DNA of 22,325 bases, taken from positions 1 through 22,325 of the IMG/VR virus record IMGVR_UViG_3300025127_000320; one strand, 5' to 3'. Source of the DNA: a virus. Position numbers and translations under genes: made by a program. Shown in pieces: positions 6,245 to 14,726 of the stretch; position 1 is the first letter of the stretch; each line of letters opens with the position of its first letter. The notes beneath the pieces are model-generated. The model saw only the letters and a program-made list of their open reading frames with translations, did no database searches and was not told where the DNA came from.

Positions 6245-6645
6245 TGAAAGTAAACATAGAAGTCGAATTATCTGTACAGGATATGATGGATTTTCTTTGC
6301 ACCGCTTTTGAGGGCGGTGTGAATTACTGGGTTACATCTATCCTTGGTGAAGGCGGAGACACTGGTAAACTACCAGAAGGCCGCACCAAAATAGAACATG
6401 AGTATGAGTGGCTTGCTGTTGGTGGTAGTTTAAAAATAGGATATGACGATGAGGAGCGTCTTTACAGATACTTAGATCAAGATAAGCTACAGAAAGGTCT
6501 GCAAGAGTGGATTTCTAGAAAACCAGTACAAGTATACTATGATGGTGCGCGCAGAAATACAGCATTAGATTTGAGTATTATTGATGCTGGTGACGCAGAT
6601 GAGATTGTGCAATTTGCGTTATTTGGAAAGCTTGTATTTGGCTAA
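6244..6645 (+). CDS. Conserved phage hypothetical protein, 133 residues
   Basis: The N-terminus has VQDMMDFLCTAFEGGVNYW, a segment I associate with a widespread uncharacterised phage family (the ...AFEGGxNYW... motif). The remainder alternates strands and charged helices and ends in a hydrophobic FALFGKLVFG. The start codon overlaps the integrase stop as TAATG with AGGAGA ahead, so it is co-translated with integrase. No catalytic motif or membrane segment is visible. Because it shares the integrase transcript it may act in lysogeny or early metabolism, but this is only context. Confidence 0.6.
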   Translation: MKVNIEVELSVQDMMDFLCTAFEGGVNYWVTSILGEGGDTGKLPEGRTKIEHEYEWLAVGGSLKIGYDDEERLYRYLDQDKLQKGLQEWISRKPVQVYYDGARRNTALDLSIIDAGDADEIVQFALFGKLVFG

Positions 6646-6659
6646 TTAGTAGCACGCCA

Positions 6660-6685
6660 GCGCGGTCCTCTCCATTGGGCCGCGC
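6660..6685. terminator. GC-rich hairpin between convergent transcription units
   Basis: GCGCGGTCC (6660-6668) pairs with GGGCCGCGC (6677-6685), nine pairs with one G-U and an 8-base loop. It lies in the 43-base gap between the plus-strand integrase operon and the end of the minus-strand late operon. That position, and GC content far above the surroundings, suggest a bidirectional terminator. Neither strand has a U tract after the stem, so intrinsic termination may be weak. Confidence 0.45.
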
Positions 6686-6688
6686 ACC

Positions 6689-7765
6689 CTAAAACTCTTC
6701 TTCAATCCTTAATTTAAAATTAAATCGATTACTAGCCACTTGCTGCATCTTTAAATCTGATTGACCAAACCTCGCAAAGATATGACTACTCTCCGCATTA
6801 GTTCCAGTGTGTGTATTATCAATACTAAATATGAATGGCAAATGATTGCCATTTGTTACATTCCACACGTCATTAACAAATGAATCTCCGCTAGGATTGT
6901 AAGTATTATATTGAGCTGGCATTAATTCATCATGAGCTACATGACTCATGGTCATATCATAAATCATACGGCCGCCAAACACTTGTTGTTGTGTGGTAGT
7001 AGTAACAAATGGAGATTTAGATGTACTAGATGTCTGACGACCGTGATTTAACATTGTTGAAAATCTTTGCCCACCTATGCTTTCTTGAACATTTACACCA
7101 TCAAAATCTATGGTTCTGGTTAAATTGACATCCACTGGAGCTGCATCAAAAAACTCGCCCACGAGTACACAGCCCACGGTAAGGTCTGTGCTGCCAAAAG
7201 ATCCGTCGCCGGTGGTAACACCAGTTTGACCAGATGTACCCTCAAACTGTATACCCACATAACGCAAATCGTGTTCTGCTGACGTTACTAACGTACTACC
7301 ATCTGATGCCGGCGCAAACATATTTGATGATCCATTTGCACCGCCGGCGTTTACTACTTCTGTGCAGTTTATTGCAGTTGCTCCAGTAAGATCGTCATTG
7401 GTAATGTGGCTTTTAGTATCGCTAGCTGATATTCTAATCTTACCAGATGCTGTGGCCAAATTATGATTTAAAATTGCAATAAATGATCGTTTGGATGCTG
7501 TTTCGCCAGTTACATCTAAGCTTAAGACAACATGATCATCTTTAGAAGCAGACGAAGCAGCAGTATCAAACGTCACTAAATTATGTGGACGCATGTCAAA
7601 TAAATCTTCTTCAGTACCAAAACCGCTTTTAATTCCTACCAAGTTATTGCTTGTGCTGGTTGCCTGTACATCATAAAAACCATTAACTGATATACCACGC
7701 GATAAACGATAACTTATCTGATCACAGTAAAATCTAACTCTTGCTATGGGTAAATTGCTTGCCAT
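6689..7765 (-). CDS. Distal tail / minor tail structural protein
   Basis: This 358-residue protein is rich in Ser, Thr, Asn and Gly with regular strand-forming segments and no enzymatic motif, as expected of a virion structural protein. It contains a segment resembling a carbohydrate-binding or jelly-roll structure (residues 70-200: repeated short strands and Gly/Ser turns). It is the last gene of the late operon, directly after the hub, where siphoviruses encode tail-tip proteins. The start overlaps the hub stop as TAATG with GAGGTG ahead. A receptor-binding role is possible; I do not recognise a specific family. Confidence 0.55.
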   Translation of the reverse strand: MASNLPIARVRFYCDQISYRLSRGISVNGFYDVQATSTSNNLVGIKSGFGTEEDLFDMRPHNLVTFDTAASSASKDDHVVLSLDVTGETASKRSFIAILNHNLATASGKIRISASDTKSHITNDDLTGATAINCTEVVNAGGANGSSNMFAPASDGSTLVTSAEHDLRYVGIQFEGTSGQTGVTTGDGSFGSTDLTVGCVLVGEFFDAAPVDVNLTRTIDFDGVNVQESIGGQRFSTMLNHGRQTSSTSKSPFVTTTTQQQVFGGRMIYDMTMSHVAHDELMPAQYNTYNPSGDSFVNDVWNVTNGNHLPFIFSIDNTHTGTNAESSHIFARFGQSDLKMQQVASNRFNFKLRIEEEF

Positions 7766-10257
7766 TAGGACACCTCTCTTGCTGTTATATCAATCGATCC
7801 AATCTTTCTTACTAAGTTAGTAATCATAAAATATTTATTTGTAAATGCATCTGCACCAGCGCTATATGGCATATCAGAAAACAAAATTACATCCCCAGTC
7901 TCTAAGTTATATGCTTTGCTTGGATTAGTAATACTGCATGACACCACATCTTTTATATCGCCGTGCAAATGATCAATAAAACTGTAAAAATCAGCGTTAT
8001 GATCTGTGGCTGGTGTTGTAGCTGGAGTGCCAACATTCATGTCTAAATTTACTTCTATAATATTTTCTTTATCATTGAAAGCAAACTTCTCTCTTTTAGT
8101 TGTATTAACTCCGGTAGTACTGGTTACGTATTCGTTGTTCTTAGCTGGGTGCAATTCATTATTGATTATCATTTTAGTAATAACATCATCGATGCTTGTT
8201 TGACTTAGTTTAAAAGAATTTCTTTCAATATCATTTTTAGTTATGGTTGCAGCTGCGTCGTTAGCTTGATAGGCGCTGTTTGATCCATTACCAACGCCCG
8301 GCATAATATAAGCCATGGATCCATCTGGCCTTCTTTTAAATATAAAATTAAACTCATAAGATAGTTGATCTAATTTATCTTTGAGATTAACTGGCTCTAA
8401 TGCCCAATACCTTATTTTATAATTATCAATATGTCGTTTATCATGTAAACCGCCACTTGTTTCTGAGCTATCATGAAAGCTGGCTTCCCACCCATCTGGA
8501 TCTGTTGGATTTATACCGGCATATCTAACCATTAAATCTCTGTGTACTTCATGCCCATGAGCAGCCAATGCGCTTGAACCACTGTATGTTTCTGTTAAGC
8601 CATTAGTTCCAATATACATGTGTTTTATTTTTTCGATTTCACTATAAGTACTTTTAGTTTTTGCTGTACCATCGAAATCACTTTCCACATCTAAATACAT
8701 TATAAAATCGTTACATGTAATAGTTGAAGCTATTTGTGAACTTACTGACCATTCTGCTTGCAATCTTATATTCATCAACTGAGCATTATTATTATTGTAA
8801 ACGGTTAACGCGTCAAGCTCTTGATAACTATTGCCGTAAATTGCACTAGCTGCTCCTAAATCATCGCCTAATGAATTACTATAATTCGCAGCTGTAGCGC
8901 TGTTTAAGTCTAAATAAGATCCGTAACTAAACGATCCAGATTGGTTTCTATATCCTACCCTAAAATCTATAAATGCTGTGCCAGTGTTGTTGTTAAATTG
9001 CACAAGTCCTTTCGCAATAAATTTTATTGCATTATACTTACCTCGTATTTGTGGAAAGTTAAAATGAATATTATTTTCTTGCGCCCCGGCCCCACTTAAA
9101 TTGGTAAAACTTGCAGATGCACCACCAGAATTGTATGAATGTGCAAGTAGATTACCCATGCTTGTCCAATTACTAGCAGCTGTGGTATCAGAAAGACTTA
9201 TAGGAGCTGCACCAAATCTTCTTCTTAAAGAAACATTGACTAAACCAATATTCGCATTAGAATCATAATTAGAATTATTATTTTCAGTTGCTGATTGATA
9301 CGATCCACTATGTAACTGAACAAAAGAATCCATAGACTCTTCATAAAGATGCGGCCTTATGTCGGTGTAGCTTTGCGGCATGAGTAACAAAATTTCCGGA
9401 TCGGACAACCGTAATACTGGCACTGGATGTACTTTTTTTGTTGCTTCTCTTACTTTGTGTTCATCACTATTGGCAGCATATTCACCATATGCAACTGGAA
9501 TGTAAATATTACCAATACTTGACTTGTCTTGTGGAAAACTTATATTGTGCCAAGGCTCTGGACTTTCTAATTCTAATTCCAAAGCAGTGCCATCATTAAT
9601 CATTGATATGCTGGTTACAATACCAGCGAACACAGTACTTCCATTGCTTTCTGTATCTTCATTAAATAACATACTCATAATTCGCACTGGACGGCGTAAA
9701 TAATTGCGAGTTCCGTTTATTAATTCTTCACTGATATCAGCTGCATTATATTGAAAGTTTGGTATCTGAATTGTGACATTTGATACTGAGCTACTCATTG
9801 AATTAAGATCAATACTTGTTCGTATTGATGGAGAATTGCTAATGCATCCAGTATAATGCTTACCGCCTACAATTGTATTGCTGGTTGCAATTTTTATATT
9901 AGTAACGGTAAATAATTTACTGTCATCAGCGTGTACTCTTTGAATTGTCGATCCAATTGCTCTTGTAACACCTATTAAACTTGTGCTAATGTGTTGTTGA
10001 GCAGTGATTTCCATTAGTTCGTCATTAATACGAATAATAGTATCATCTGGTAAATCAGCTTCAATAGCATCGCTTTTATCAGAGTCACTGCCACCTACTC
10101 TTGGATTTAATGCTATGCTAGATGTTTCGTTGATAGATACTTCTTCATCTAATGTATACCCACTATCTACGTCACCATATAGATCTACTATCCAAGTTTC
10201 TGCAATGTTTGTAGCCTTAATGGCATTTGAATATGCTGATGGTAGCGTTAATGGCAT
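7765..10257 (-). CDS. Central tail hub / baseplate protein
   Basis: An 830-residue protein follows the tape measure gene directly, the standard place for the hub. The N-terminal 110 residues carry a small beta domain with DTIIRINDELMEITA and GVTRAIGSTIQRVHADDSK, as seen in marine phage tail proteins. A middle Ser/Asn-rich beta region and a later part with KDKLDQLSYEFNFIFKRRPDG follow. The C-terminus ends LETGDVILFSDMP, then KYFMITNLVRK and SIDITAREV; a GDVI...F.IT.....I.ITAREV ending is typical of hub proteins that close the tail tube. Start and stop both form TAATG overlaps. The role is inferred from position and these patterns; I see no peptidase or lysozyme motif. Confidence 0.65.
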   Translation of the reverse strand: MPLTLPSAYSNAIKATNIAETWIVDLYGDVDSGYTLDEEVSINETSSIALNPRVGGSDSDKSDAIEADLPDDTIIRINDELMEITAQQHISTSLIGVTRAIGSTIQRVHADDSKLFTVTNIKIATSNTIVGGKHYTGCISNSPSIRTSIDLNSMSSSVSNVTIQIPNFQYNAADISEELINGTRNYLRRPVRIMSMLFNEDTESNGSTVFAGIVTSISMINDGTALELELESPEPWHNISFPQDKSSIGNIYIPVAYGEYAANSDEHKVREATKKVHPVPVLRLSDPEILLLMPQSYTDIRPHLYEESMDSFVQLHSGSYQSATENNNSNYDSNANIGLVNVSLRRRFGAAPISLSDTTAASNWTSMGNLLAHSYNSGGASASFTNLSGAGAQENNIHFNFPQIRGKYNAIKFIAKGLVQFNNNTGTAFIDFRVGYRNQSGSFSYGSYLDLNSATAANYSNSLGDDLGAASAIYGNSYQELDALTVYNNNNAQLMNIRLQAEWSVSSQIASTITCNDFIMYLDVESDFDGTAKTKSTYSEIEKIKHMYIGTNGLTETYSGSSALAAHGHEVHRDLMVRYAGINPTDPDGWEASFHDSSETSGGLHDKRHIDNYKIRYWALEPVNLKDKLDQLSYEFNFIFKRRPDGSMAYIMPGVGNGSNSAYQANDAAATITKNDIERNSFKLSQTSIDDVITKMIINNELHPAKNNEYVTSTTGVNTTKREKFAFNDKENIIEVNLDMNVGTPATTPATDHNADFYSFIDHLHGDIKDVVSCSITNPSKAYNLETGDVILFSDMPYSAGADAFTNKYFMITNLVRKIGSIDITAREVS

Positions 10258-12458
10258 TACGCTCTGTTCATTGATTTTTTAATTTCTGGAACCATGATAT
10301 CTCTTACAAATGATTTATCGCTAACCATATTGCCTTGAATATTTATAGTTAAACCACCGCTACTTTGACCAGAATTCATCGCTGCTAAATTATCAACGCC
10401 TATGTTTTGCACTGCGCTGCGTTGCATTATAAACTCACCAGCTTGCGCCATAATTGGTATGTTATCTTGCCCTTGGACCATACCGCCAGTAGCAAAACGC
10501 TGTATACCGTTATTTTTTATTAATCCACCAGTATGGCCTACAAACATTGATCCAGCTTGTAAAAATGCTCCACCAACTTGACCGCCTGGTATTGCCATTA
10601 AAATACCACCTATAGTTTGCATTGCAAGTGACATTTTTTGCTCAAATGTCATAGACTCATCGCTCGCTCTTTTTAATGCTCCAGCAACCGCAATAATACT
10701 ACCAGCAAGTAATTGCATACTTCGCTGCTCTTGTTGAGCTACTTTGGATGCATCCTTCATAGACTGACTGTTTTCTTTTTCTTTTTCAGAAGCTTCAAAG
10801 TTAGCGCTAGCTAATTCAATGGTCTTATTGGTTCTATCTACAATCTGTTGAGCAAGAGCTTTCTGCTCCTCAGTTGCATTTTGTAATTCTATATTATCAA
10901 GCGATAGTGCATCAGTTGATTCTGTAACTTTACCTACTAAGTCTTTATACGGAAGATCTAAAGCATCTGCTAATTCGCTAGCTGTTTTATCAAGAATTTT
11001 CATCTTTTCAATCTGCAATTCATTTGCTCCATCTAGCGTAGCCTGTATCAATAATGCTTCTTGATTTACTCGTGCAATAGCATTCATTGTGTCCAATCTG
11101 TCTTTCTCTACCTTTAAATCCTCTTCTTTTTCTTTTTTGGCAGCCTTTAATGCATCAATTTGCTTTAAAAGCTCAACTTCAACATCACTTAATATTCTAC
11201 CTTCCGCAATAAATGCTCTTTCCCGTGCCTTACCAAGTTCTGTGTCTTCTTGCATCATAGCTAACCTTACAGCTAAACCAGTTTCGCTTTTTTCTAATGC
11301 TTCATTTGCCTCTTTAAGTGCTTTATTTTGTGCAGCTTGCGCGGCTGCTGCTGCGTTAGTACCACCTGACAAGTCAAGCTGAGAAGCTGCTAGGTCCTTT
11401 ACTAATTGATCTAGTGGATCGATTTCTACTGCTGCTTCTTCAGTTCTTGCACTTAACAAACCCATTTTAGTTGCTATTATCTCAATACCCATTGCTATTA
11501 GCGATGCACCAGCAATAAGTATGTTTCTTTTTGCTGCGGCGCTTAAAGCTAAAGTTGCTCTAGTGGCCAGCGCAGCCTTTACGGCATAGCCAGCTAAACC
11601 AATAGATGCTATTAAAAGTCCAGCCTTTAATGTGCGAAAGTTTGCTACAAGATTTGTAATTCTTAAAGCAAAACGACCAAGGGGCATAACAAAATTTCCG
11701 ATGTCAATTGCTAAAGTTTGTAATCGTCCTGTAGTAGCTTTCAACTGATTTGCAAATTCTAATTTGGTTTTGTTCAAGTCTCCTTGTGCGTCACCAGTAC
11801 CTTTAAACAATAAGCTCATACGACCAAGTATTTTTGCTTCTTCGGTCATTTCTTCATTGGCTCCAATAATACCTAGATTGAACGCTTCTTGTTTTATTCT
11901 TGCTTCAGTTAAGCTTATACCTAACTCGCGCACTGCTTCATGGTTGCCAATTAATGCACTTGTAAATCTACTAGCTACATCTCCAGTTGCTAATTTTTTA
12001 AATGAGCCAACGTCTAATGATAATTGAGCAATAGACATAGAAAGCTTACTAGCTTGCTCTCTACTAAATCCTAATGGCACAAATGTGTCTTGCAATCCAG
12101 CAAGTAACGCAACCATTTCGGATTTTGCTATACCAAAACTATTTTGCACATTGCCAGCAAATGCGTCTGCTTCATCTGCAAAATCGCCAAATACTACTCG
12201 AAATTGACTTGTCATTTCTCTTGCATCGGATGCAGCCATTATAAATCGACCTAAACCAGTGATAGCACCACCGATCGCAAACGTATATAAAAGCATGTTA
12301 TTACGAAGTTGACTTACTTCTTTTCTAAATGTTGCACCAGCGTCTTTAGCGTTATTTGCTTCCCTTGCAAACGATCTTGTTTGTTGCGTAGCTTTTTTAA
12401 GTTCTGTTTCTAGCTTGCCAAAGCCTTTGGTTCTTACTTCTATTATAAATTTAGACAT
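10257..12458 (-). CDS. Tape measure protein
   Basis: This 733-residue, Ala- and Lys-rich helical protein has long heptad-like stretches (residues 10-60, 390-560) and hydrophobic segments near 65-90 and 280-340, the profile of a siphovirus tape measure protein that sets tail length and travels to the cell membrane. Motifs such as FGDFADEADAFAGNVQNSFGIA and LGISLTEARIKQEAFNLG are familiar from tape measure proteins. The gene lies directly after the frameshifting chaperone pair, as in lambda. The ATG at 12458, overlapping the chaperone stop by eight bases (ATGTCTAA), is preferred over a codon at 12491 because of the overlap pattern. At 733 residues it would imply a tail of roughly 100 nm by the usual rule. 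Confidence 0.88.
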   Translation of the reverse strand: MSKFIIEVRTKGFGKLETELKKATQQTRSFAREANNAKDAGATFRKEVSQLRNNMLLYTFAIGGAITGLGRFIMAASDAREMTSQFRVVFGDFADEADAFAGNVQNSFGIAKSEMVALLAGLQDTFVPLGFSREQASKLSMSIAQLSLDVGSFKKLATGDVASRFTSALIGNHEAVRELGISLTEARIKQEAFNLGIIGANEEMTEEAKILGRMSLLFKGTGDAQGDLNKTKLEFANQLKATTGRLQTLAIDIGNFVMPLGRFALRITNLVANFRTLKAGLLIASIGLAGYAVKAALATRATLALSAAAKRNILIAGASLIAMGIEIIATKMGLLSARTEEAAVEIDPLDQLVKDLAASQLDLSGGTNAAAAAQAAQNKALKEANEALEKSETGLAVRLAMMQEDTELGKARERAFIAEGRILSDVEVELLKQIDALKAAKKEKEEDLKVEKDRLDTMNAIARVNQEALLIQATLDGANELQIEKMKILDKTASELADALDLPYKDLVGKVTESTDALSLDNIELQNATEEQKALAQQIVDRTNKTIELASANFEASEKEKENSQSMKDASKVAQQEQRSMQLLAGSIIAVAGALKRASDESMTFEQKMSLAMQTIGGILMAIPGGQVGGAFLQAGSMFVGHTGGLIKNNGIQRFATGGMVQGQDNIPIMAQAGEFIMQRSAVQNIGVDNLAAMNSGQSSGGLTINIQGNMVSDKSFVRDIMVPEIKKSMNRA

Positions 12459-12840
12459 CTGATTTTGTAGCCTTATTATACTCTTCATCAATAGCAGAAA
12501 AGATGACTAAACGGTGGTAAAGAGCTTCGTCTATATTGTTTGCAAATGGGATATTAAAGCGCTTCATACTCATATATTCTTCCAAGGCGATGATTACCTC
12601 GTCTGTAAGAAAATACGCGGGATTTGCGCAATGTATAAGGTTATAATAGCATTGCTGACCAAGGCTAAACTTACGCTCTGGATCTTCTGCCATAATGCGA
12701 TCTATCTCGTTCCACAGCTCATCTTCGGTGTACGTTACCGGCTTGCCCAATGTTGGACTTATTGCTGTGTACGGAAAATTAAAGTCGTTTGGTTTTGCTG
12801 ATTTGATACTACACCACAATCCTATGCGGTGCATTAAGTC
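12451..12840 (-). CDS. Tail assembly chaperone, frameshift extension (lambda gpT analogue)
   Basis: This frame is entered by a -1 slip on A AAA AAG at 12846-12840. After the slip the ribosome reads Asp, Leu and then MHRIGLWCS..., which continues for 127 residues and ends at 12451. The frame has its own ATG at 12834 overlapping the chaperone stop as TAATG, but no Shine-Dalgarno is visible, which favours frameshifting. A fusion product of 218 residues results. The extension contains DELWNEIDRIMAEDPERKFSLGQQ and is helix-rich. In lambda and relatives the gpG-gpT fusion binds the tape measure while gpG recruits tube subunits. Confidence 0.75.
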   Translation of the reverse strand, partial: DLMHRIGLWCSIKSAKPNDFNFPYTAISPTLGKPVTYTEDELWNEIDRIMAEDPERKFSLGQQCYYNLIHCANPAYFLTDEVIIALEEYMSMKRFNIPFANNIDEALYHRLVIFSAIDEEYNKATKSDV

Positions 12841-13106
12841 TTTTTTTTAGAGACTCCAGACTTGTATTTATTATATGCTGCGATAAGAATTTCATCAATG
12901 ACGTTGTCATCCATTTCAGCAAATAATTTCTCTGGATTTGTAAATGCAAAATTCATGATATACTCAAGCATATCATAAAATTTATCATTGTTCATTTCCC
13001 CAGATTTAAGATCAATAGCGGCAACTTCCATACGATGGATTTTGCGCCTATCTGCAAAGGTAAGCTCACGGATCTCAAAGTCACCGTGATCGGTTTTTAG
13101 CTTCAT
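12834..13106 (-). CDS. Tail assembly chaperone (lambda gpG analogue)
   Basis: The 90-residue protein opens with KLKTDHGDFEIRELTFADRRKIHRME, a strand-turn followed by helices typical of phage tail chaperones, then DKFYDMLEYIMNFAF and DDNVIDEILIAAYNKYK. It ends KKKT just after a slippery run. It lies between the major tail protein and the tape measure gene, exactly where gpG-like chaperones are found. It should keep tube subunits and tape measure in a form ready for assembly and is not part of the virion. The start overlaps the major tail gene stop as ATGA. Confidence 0.82.
   Translation of the reverse strand: MKLKTDHGDFEIRELTFADRRKIHRMEVAAIDLKSGEMNNDKFYDMLEYIMNFAFTNPEKLFAEMDDNVIDEILIAAYNKYKSGVSKKKT
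12840..12846 (-). promoter_or_regulatory. Programmed -1 frameshift site A AAA AAG
   Basis: In the chaperone frame the codons run TCT AAA AAA AAG ACT TAA, so the heptamer A AAA AAG is correctly phased two codons before the stop. The -1 frame is closed just upstream (TAA at 12849-12847) and open for 130 codons downstream. This is the best-known bacterial -1 slippery sequence and sits in the gene pair where tailed phages use it. A downstream pseudoknot was not traced. Confidence 0.85.
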
Positions 13107-14125
13107 GTAATACTAACTTTTAGTGTCCCGAATAAAAGCTTTTGTTCTACATCGTACATCATTGCAGCTTGCTCATTTAAGCTCATTCCGGTAATGATGG
13201 CCTTGTCGCAGTCGAATGCAAAGTTACTAACTTGAGACATATCAAAATCGCTACGATCTGACATGTGATTTGCTAAACCAGTTTGTGCTGATGCATTCAT
13301 AAAATTACCAAGTAAATCTTTGGTAGAAAGATCCAGTTTTACTGTAGAGCTTAATGTACATACTGGTCCTTCCGGTACACTTCGGCTTATGCTATACGGT
13401 CTATTATTATTTGGATCATATCCAACGTAATCAGCTGGATTTTCTATATTTAAATTAAAACTAGCTACTACCGGTGCGGTTACTCCAGCAATTTTGCGAT
13501 ATGAAAGATCATGAATCGTAGTCATACCAGTAGTTACCGGCGCAGTGACTGTACCGGGTGCGTGTAAAAAGTTTGGTAAATATCCAGTTTTAAATGTTAC
13601 GCTATATTTTAATCTTCCCCCATCGGTTCCAGCATCTGCAAAAACAGAAAGCGCTGTTACTGAACAACCAAACAACTCAACACAGCCATCACTCGTGCTG
13701 GGTGATCCGGCGTTGTTGGTTAACTGAGGAGAAATTAACTTTATTGTGTATGTTCGAGTTGCAGCTGCGGTGGTCATTCCATGAAATAAATTTGGAGCTG
13801 TATACGAATCGCTTACCGAGATAATATCATCAGAATCAGCAGCATTATGTAGTACACCTTCAAACAAGGTTCCAACCGTATCGTTGTATAAACCAGTTGC
13901 TGTAATCTCTGACGCTGTGTTTTTACTACTAGAATATATTTCTGCAAAGTCTGCAACAAATTTACCTGACTTCGCTGATAAATCTTGATCTGGCGCAAAC
14001 GACGGCAGACTTACGCTATCTGTGAACAGTTGTGTCGGATCATCAATTGGAGTACCAAGCGTTGTTTCAGCTTTTATTGCTATCCCAAAATCATTGGGTT
14101 GATGTGCTGCGTTATTATTAGCCAT
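13103..14125 (-). CDS. Major tail (tube) protein
   Basis: A 340-residue protein with an all-beta look: alternating short strands, GIAIKAETTLGTPIDDPTQL near the N-terminus (the opening seen in many tube proteins, where strain or antigen-like residues follow ETTLGTP), Ser/Thr-rich loops and SVTFKTGYLP in the middle. It precedes the tail chaperone, as in other siphoviruses, and should polymerise into the tail tube. AAAGG lies ahead of the ATG. The length is greater than lambda gpV (246), which may mean an extra surface domain. Confidence rests mainly on position and the ETTLGTP opening. Confidence 0.78.
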   Translation of the reverse strand: MANNNAAHQPNDFGIAIKAETTLGTPIDDPTQLFTDSVSLPSFAPDQDLSAKSGKFVADFAEIYSSSKNTASEITATGLYNDTVGTLFEGVLHNAADSDDIISVSDSYTAPNLFHGMTTAAATRTYTIKLISPQLTNNAGSPSTSDGCVELFGCSVTALSVFADAGTDGGRLKYSVTFKTGYLPNFLHAPGTVTAPVTTGMTTIHDLSYRKIAGVTAPVVASFNLNIENPADYVGYDPNNNRPYSISRSVPEGPVCTLSSTVKLDLSTKDLLGNFMNASAQTGLANHMSDRSDFDMSQVSNFAFDCDKAIITGMSLNEQAAMMYDVEQKLLFGTLKVSIT

Positions 14126-14127
14126 AA

Positions 14128-14295
14128 TTACTTACCTTTCTTAACCTCTTCTACATAATCTTTTGCTACTTCTGGAATCATATCGACATCCACAACCTTG
14201 CCACTGTTAAGTTTGTTCCAGTTTTCGCGTGAAAAACCACTGTGACTATTAAACTTTGGCACAGAATCTACTTTGTCTTTTTTCTTGATCTTCAT
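14128..14295 (-). CDS. Small basic protein, 55 residues
   Basis: A short frame fills the gap between tail terminator and major tail genes. The protein begins MKIKKKDKVDSVP, contains FSRENWNKLNSGKVVDVDMIP and ends in a charged helix EEVKKGK. The ATG overlaps the terminator gene stop as ATGA and has GAGG five bases before it; the stop leaves two bases before the major tail ATG, and its last codons supply that gene's ribosome site. The tight fit and a plausible protein sequence support a real gene. Function unknown; it may assist tail assembly. Confidence 0.65.
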   Translation of the reverse strand: MKIKKKDKVDSVPKFNSHSGFSRENWNKLNSGKVVDVDMIPEVAKDYVEEVKKGK

Positions 14296-14726
14296 ACAAC
14301 CTCAAATACGTTTGCTGTGAATGTTGCTTCTACTAATAGCACATCGGATGACAAATCACCAGTATCTGGTGCATAATTAATATTATCAAGCTTGCCATTA
14401 AAGAAAAATGTGCTATGTGAAGTATTGTTTCTAATTAGTCTTTTAGCACGCTCCATTATAGATGAAAGCGTATCAAGGTGGGTTTCTCTTTTATATTCCC
14501 CACCTACAATTCTATAATACTGGACCAACACCTCGTAAAGCCTTGTATGGCCATTGGCTTGCTCTTCTTCAATAGTGTCGCTAATTGGTTTTAGGTTAAA
14601 CCAGTTGGTTCCGCGTTGTACATAGTCTCTATCATAACTTACTTGTTGTGTAAACTCTGCAACTAGCAAAGCTTCTAATGCAGATAAAACATTAGTATTT
14701 AAATGATTGGTAAACGTGATAGCCAT
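14292..14726 (-). CDS. Probable tail terminator / tail completion protein
   Basis: The 144-residue protein has an N-terminal helix (NTNVLSALEALLVAEFTQ), a strand set with VLVQYYRIVGG and a C-terminal strand VLLVEATFTANVFEVV. Helix first, then a beta sheet, in about 140 residues is the fold size of lambda gpU and similar proteins that cap the tail tube under the head. It lies between the connector gene and the major tail protein, the conserved position of this gene. Both ends overlap neighbours exactly (TAATG and ATGA). No direct sequence motif confirms it, so the call depends on order and size. Confidence 0.6.
   Translation of the reverse strand: MAITFTNHLNTNVLSALEALLVAEFTQQVSYDRDYVQRGTNWFNLKPISDTIEEEQANGHTRLYEVLVQYYRIVGGEYKRETHLDTLSSIMERAKRLIRNNTSHSTFFFNGKLDNINYAPDTGDLSSDVLLVEATFTANVFEVV

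Noticed and set aside
6646-6688. tRNA gene or attachment core next to integrase
   Set aside because: The gap is too short for a tRNA, and no repeat of an att-like core was found elsewhere in the window.
8006-8203. Plus-strand hydrophobic frames opposite hub and tape measure genes
   Set aside because: They are antisense shadows without ribosome sites and opposite strongly supported structural genes.
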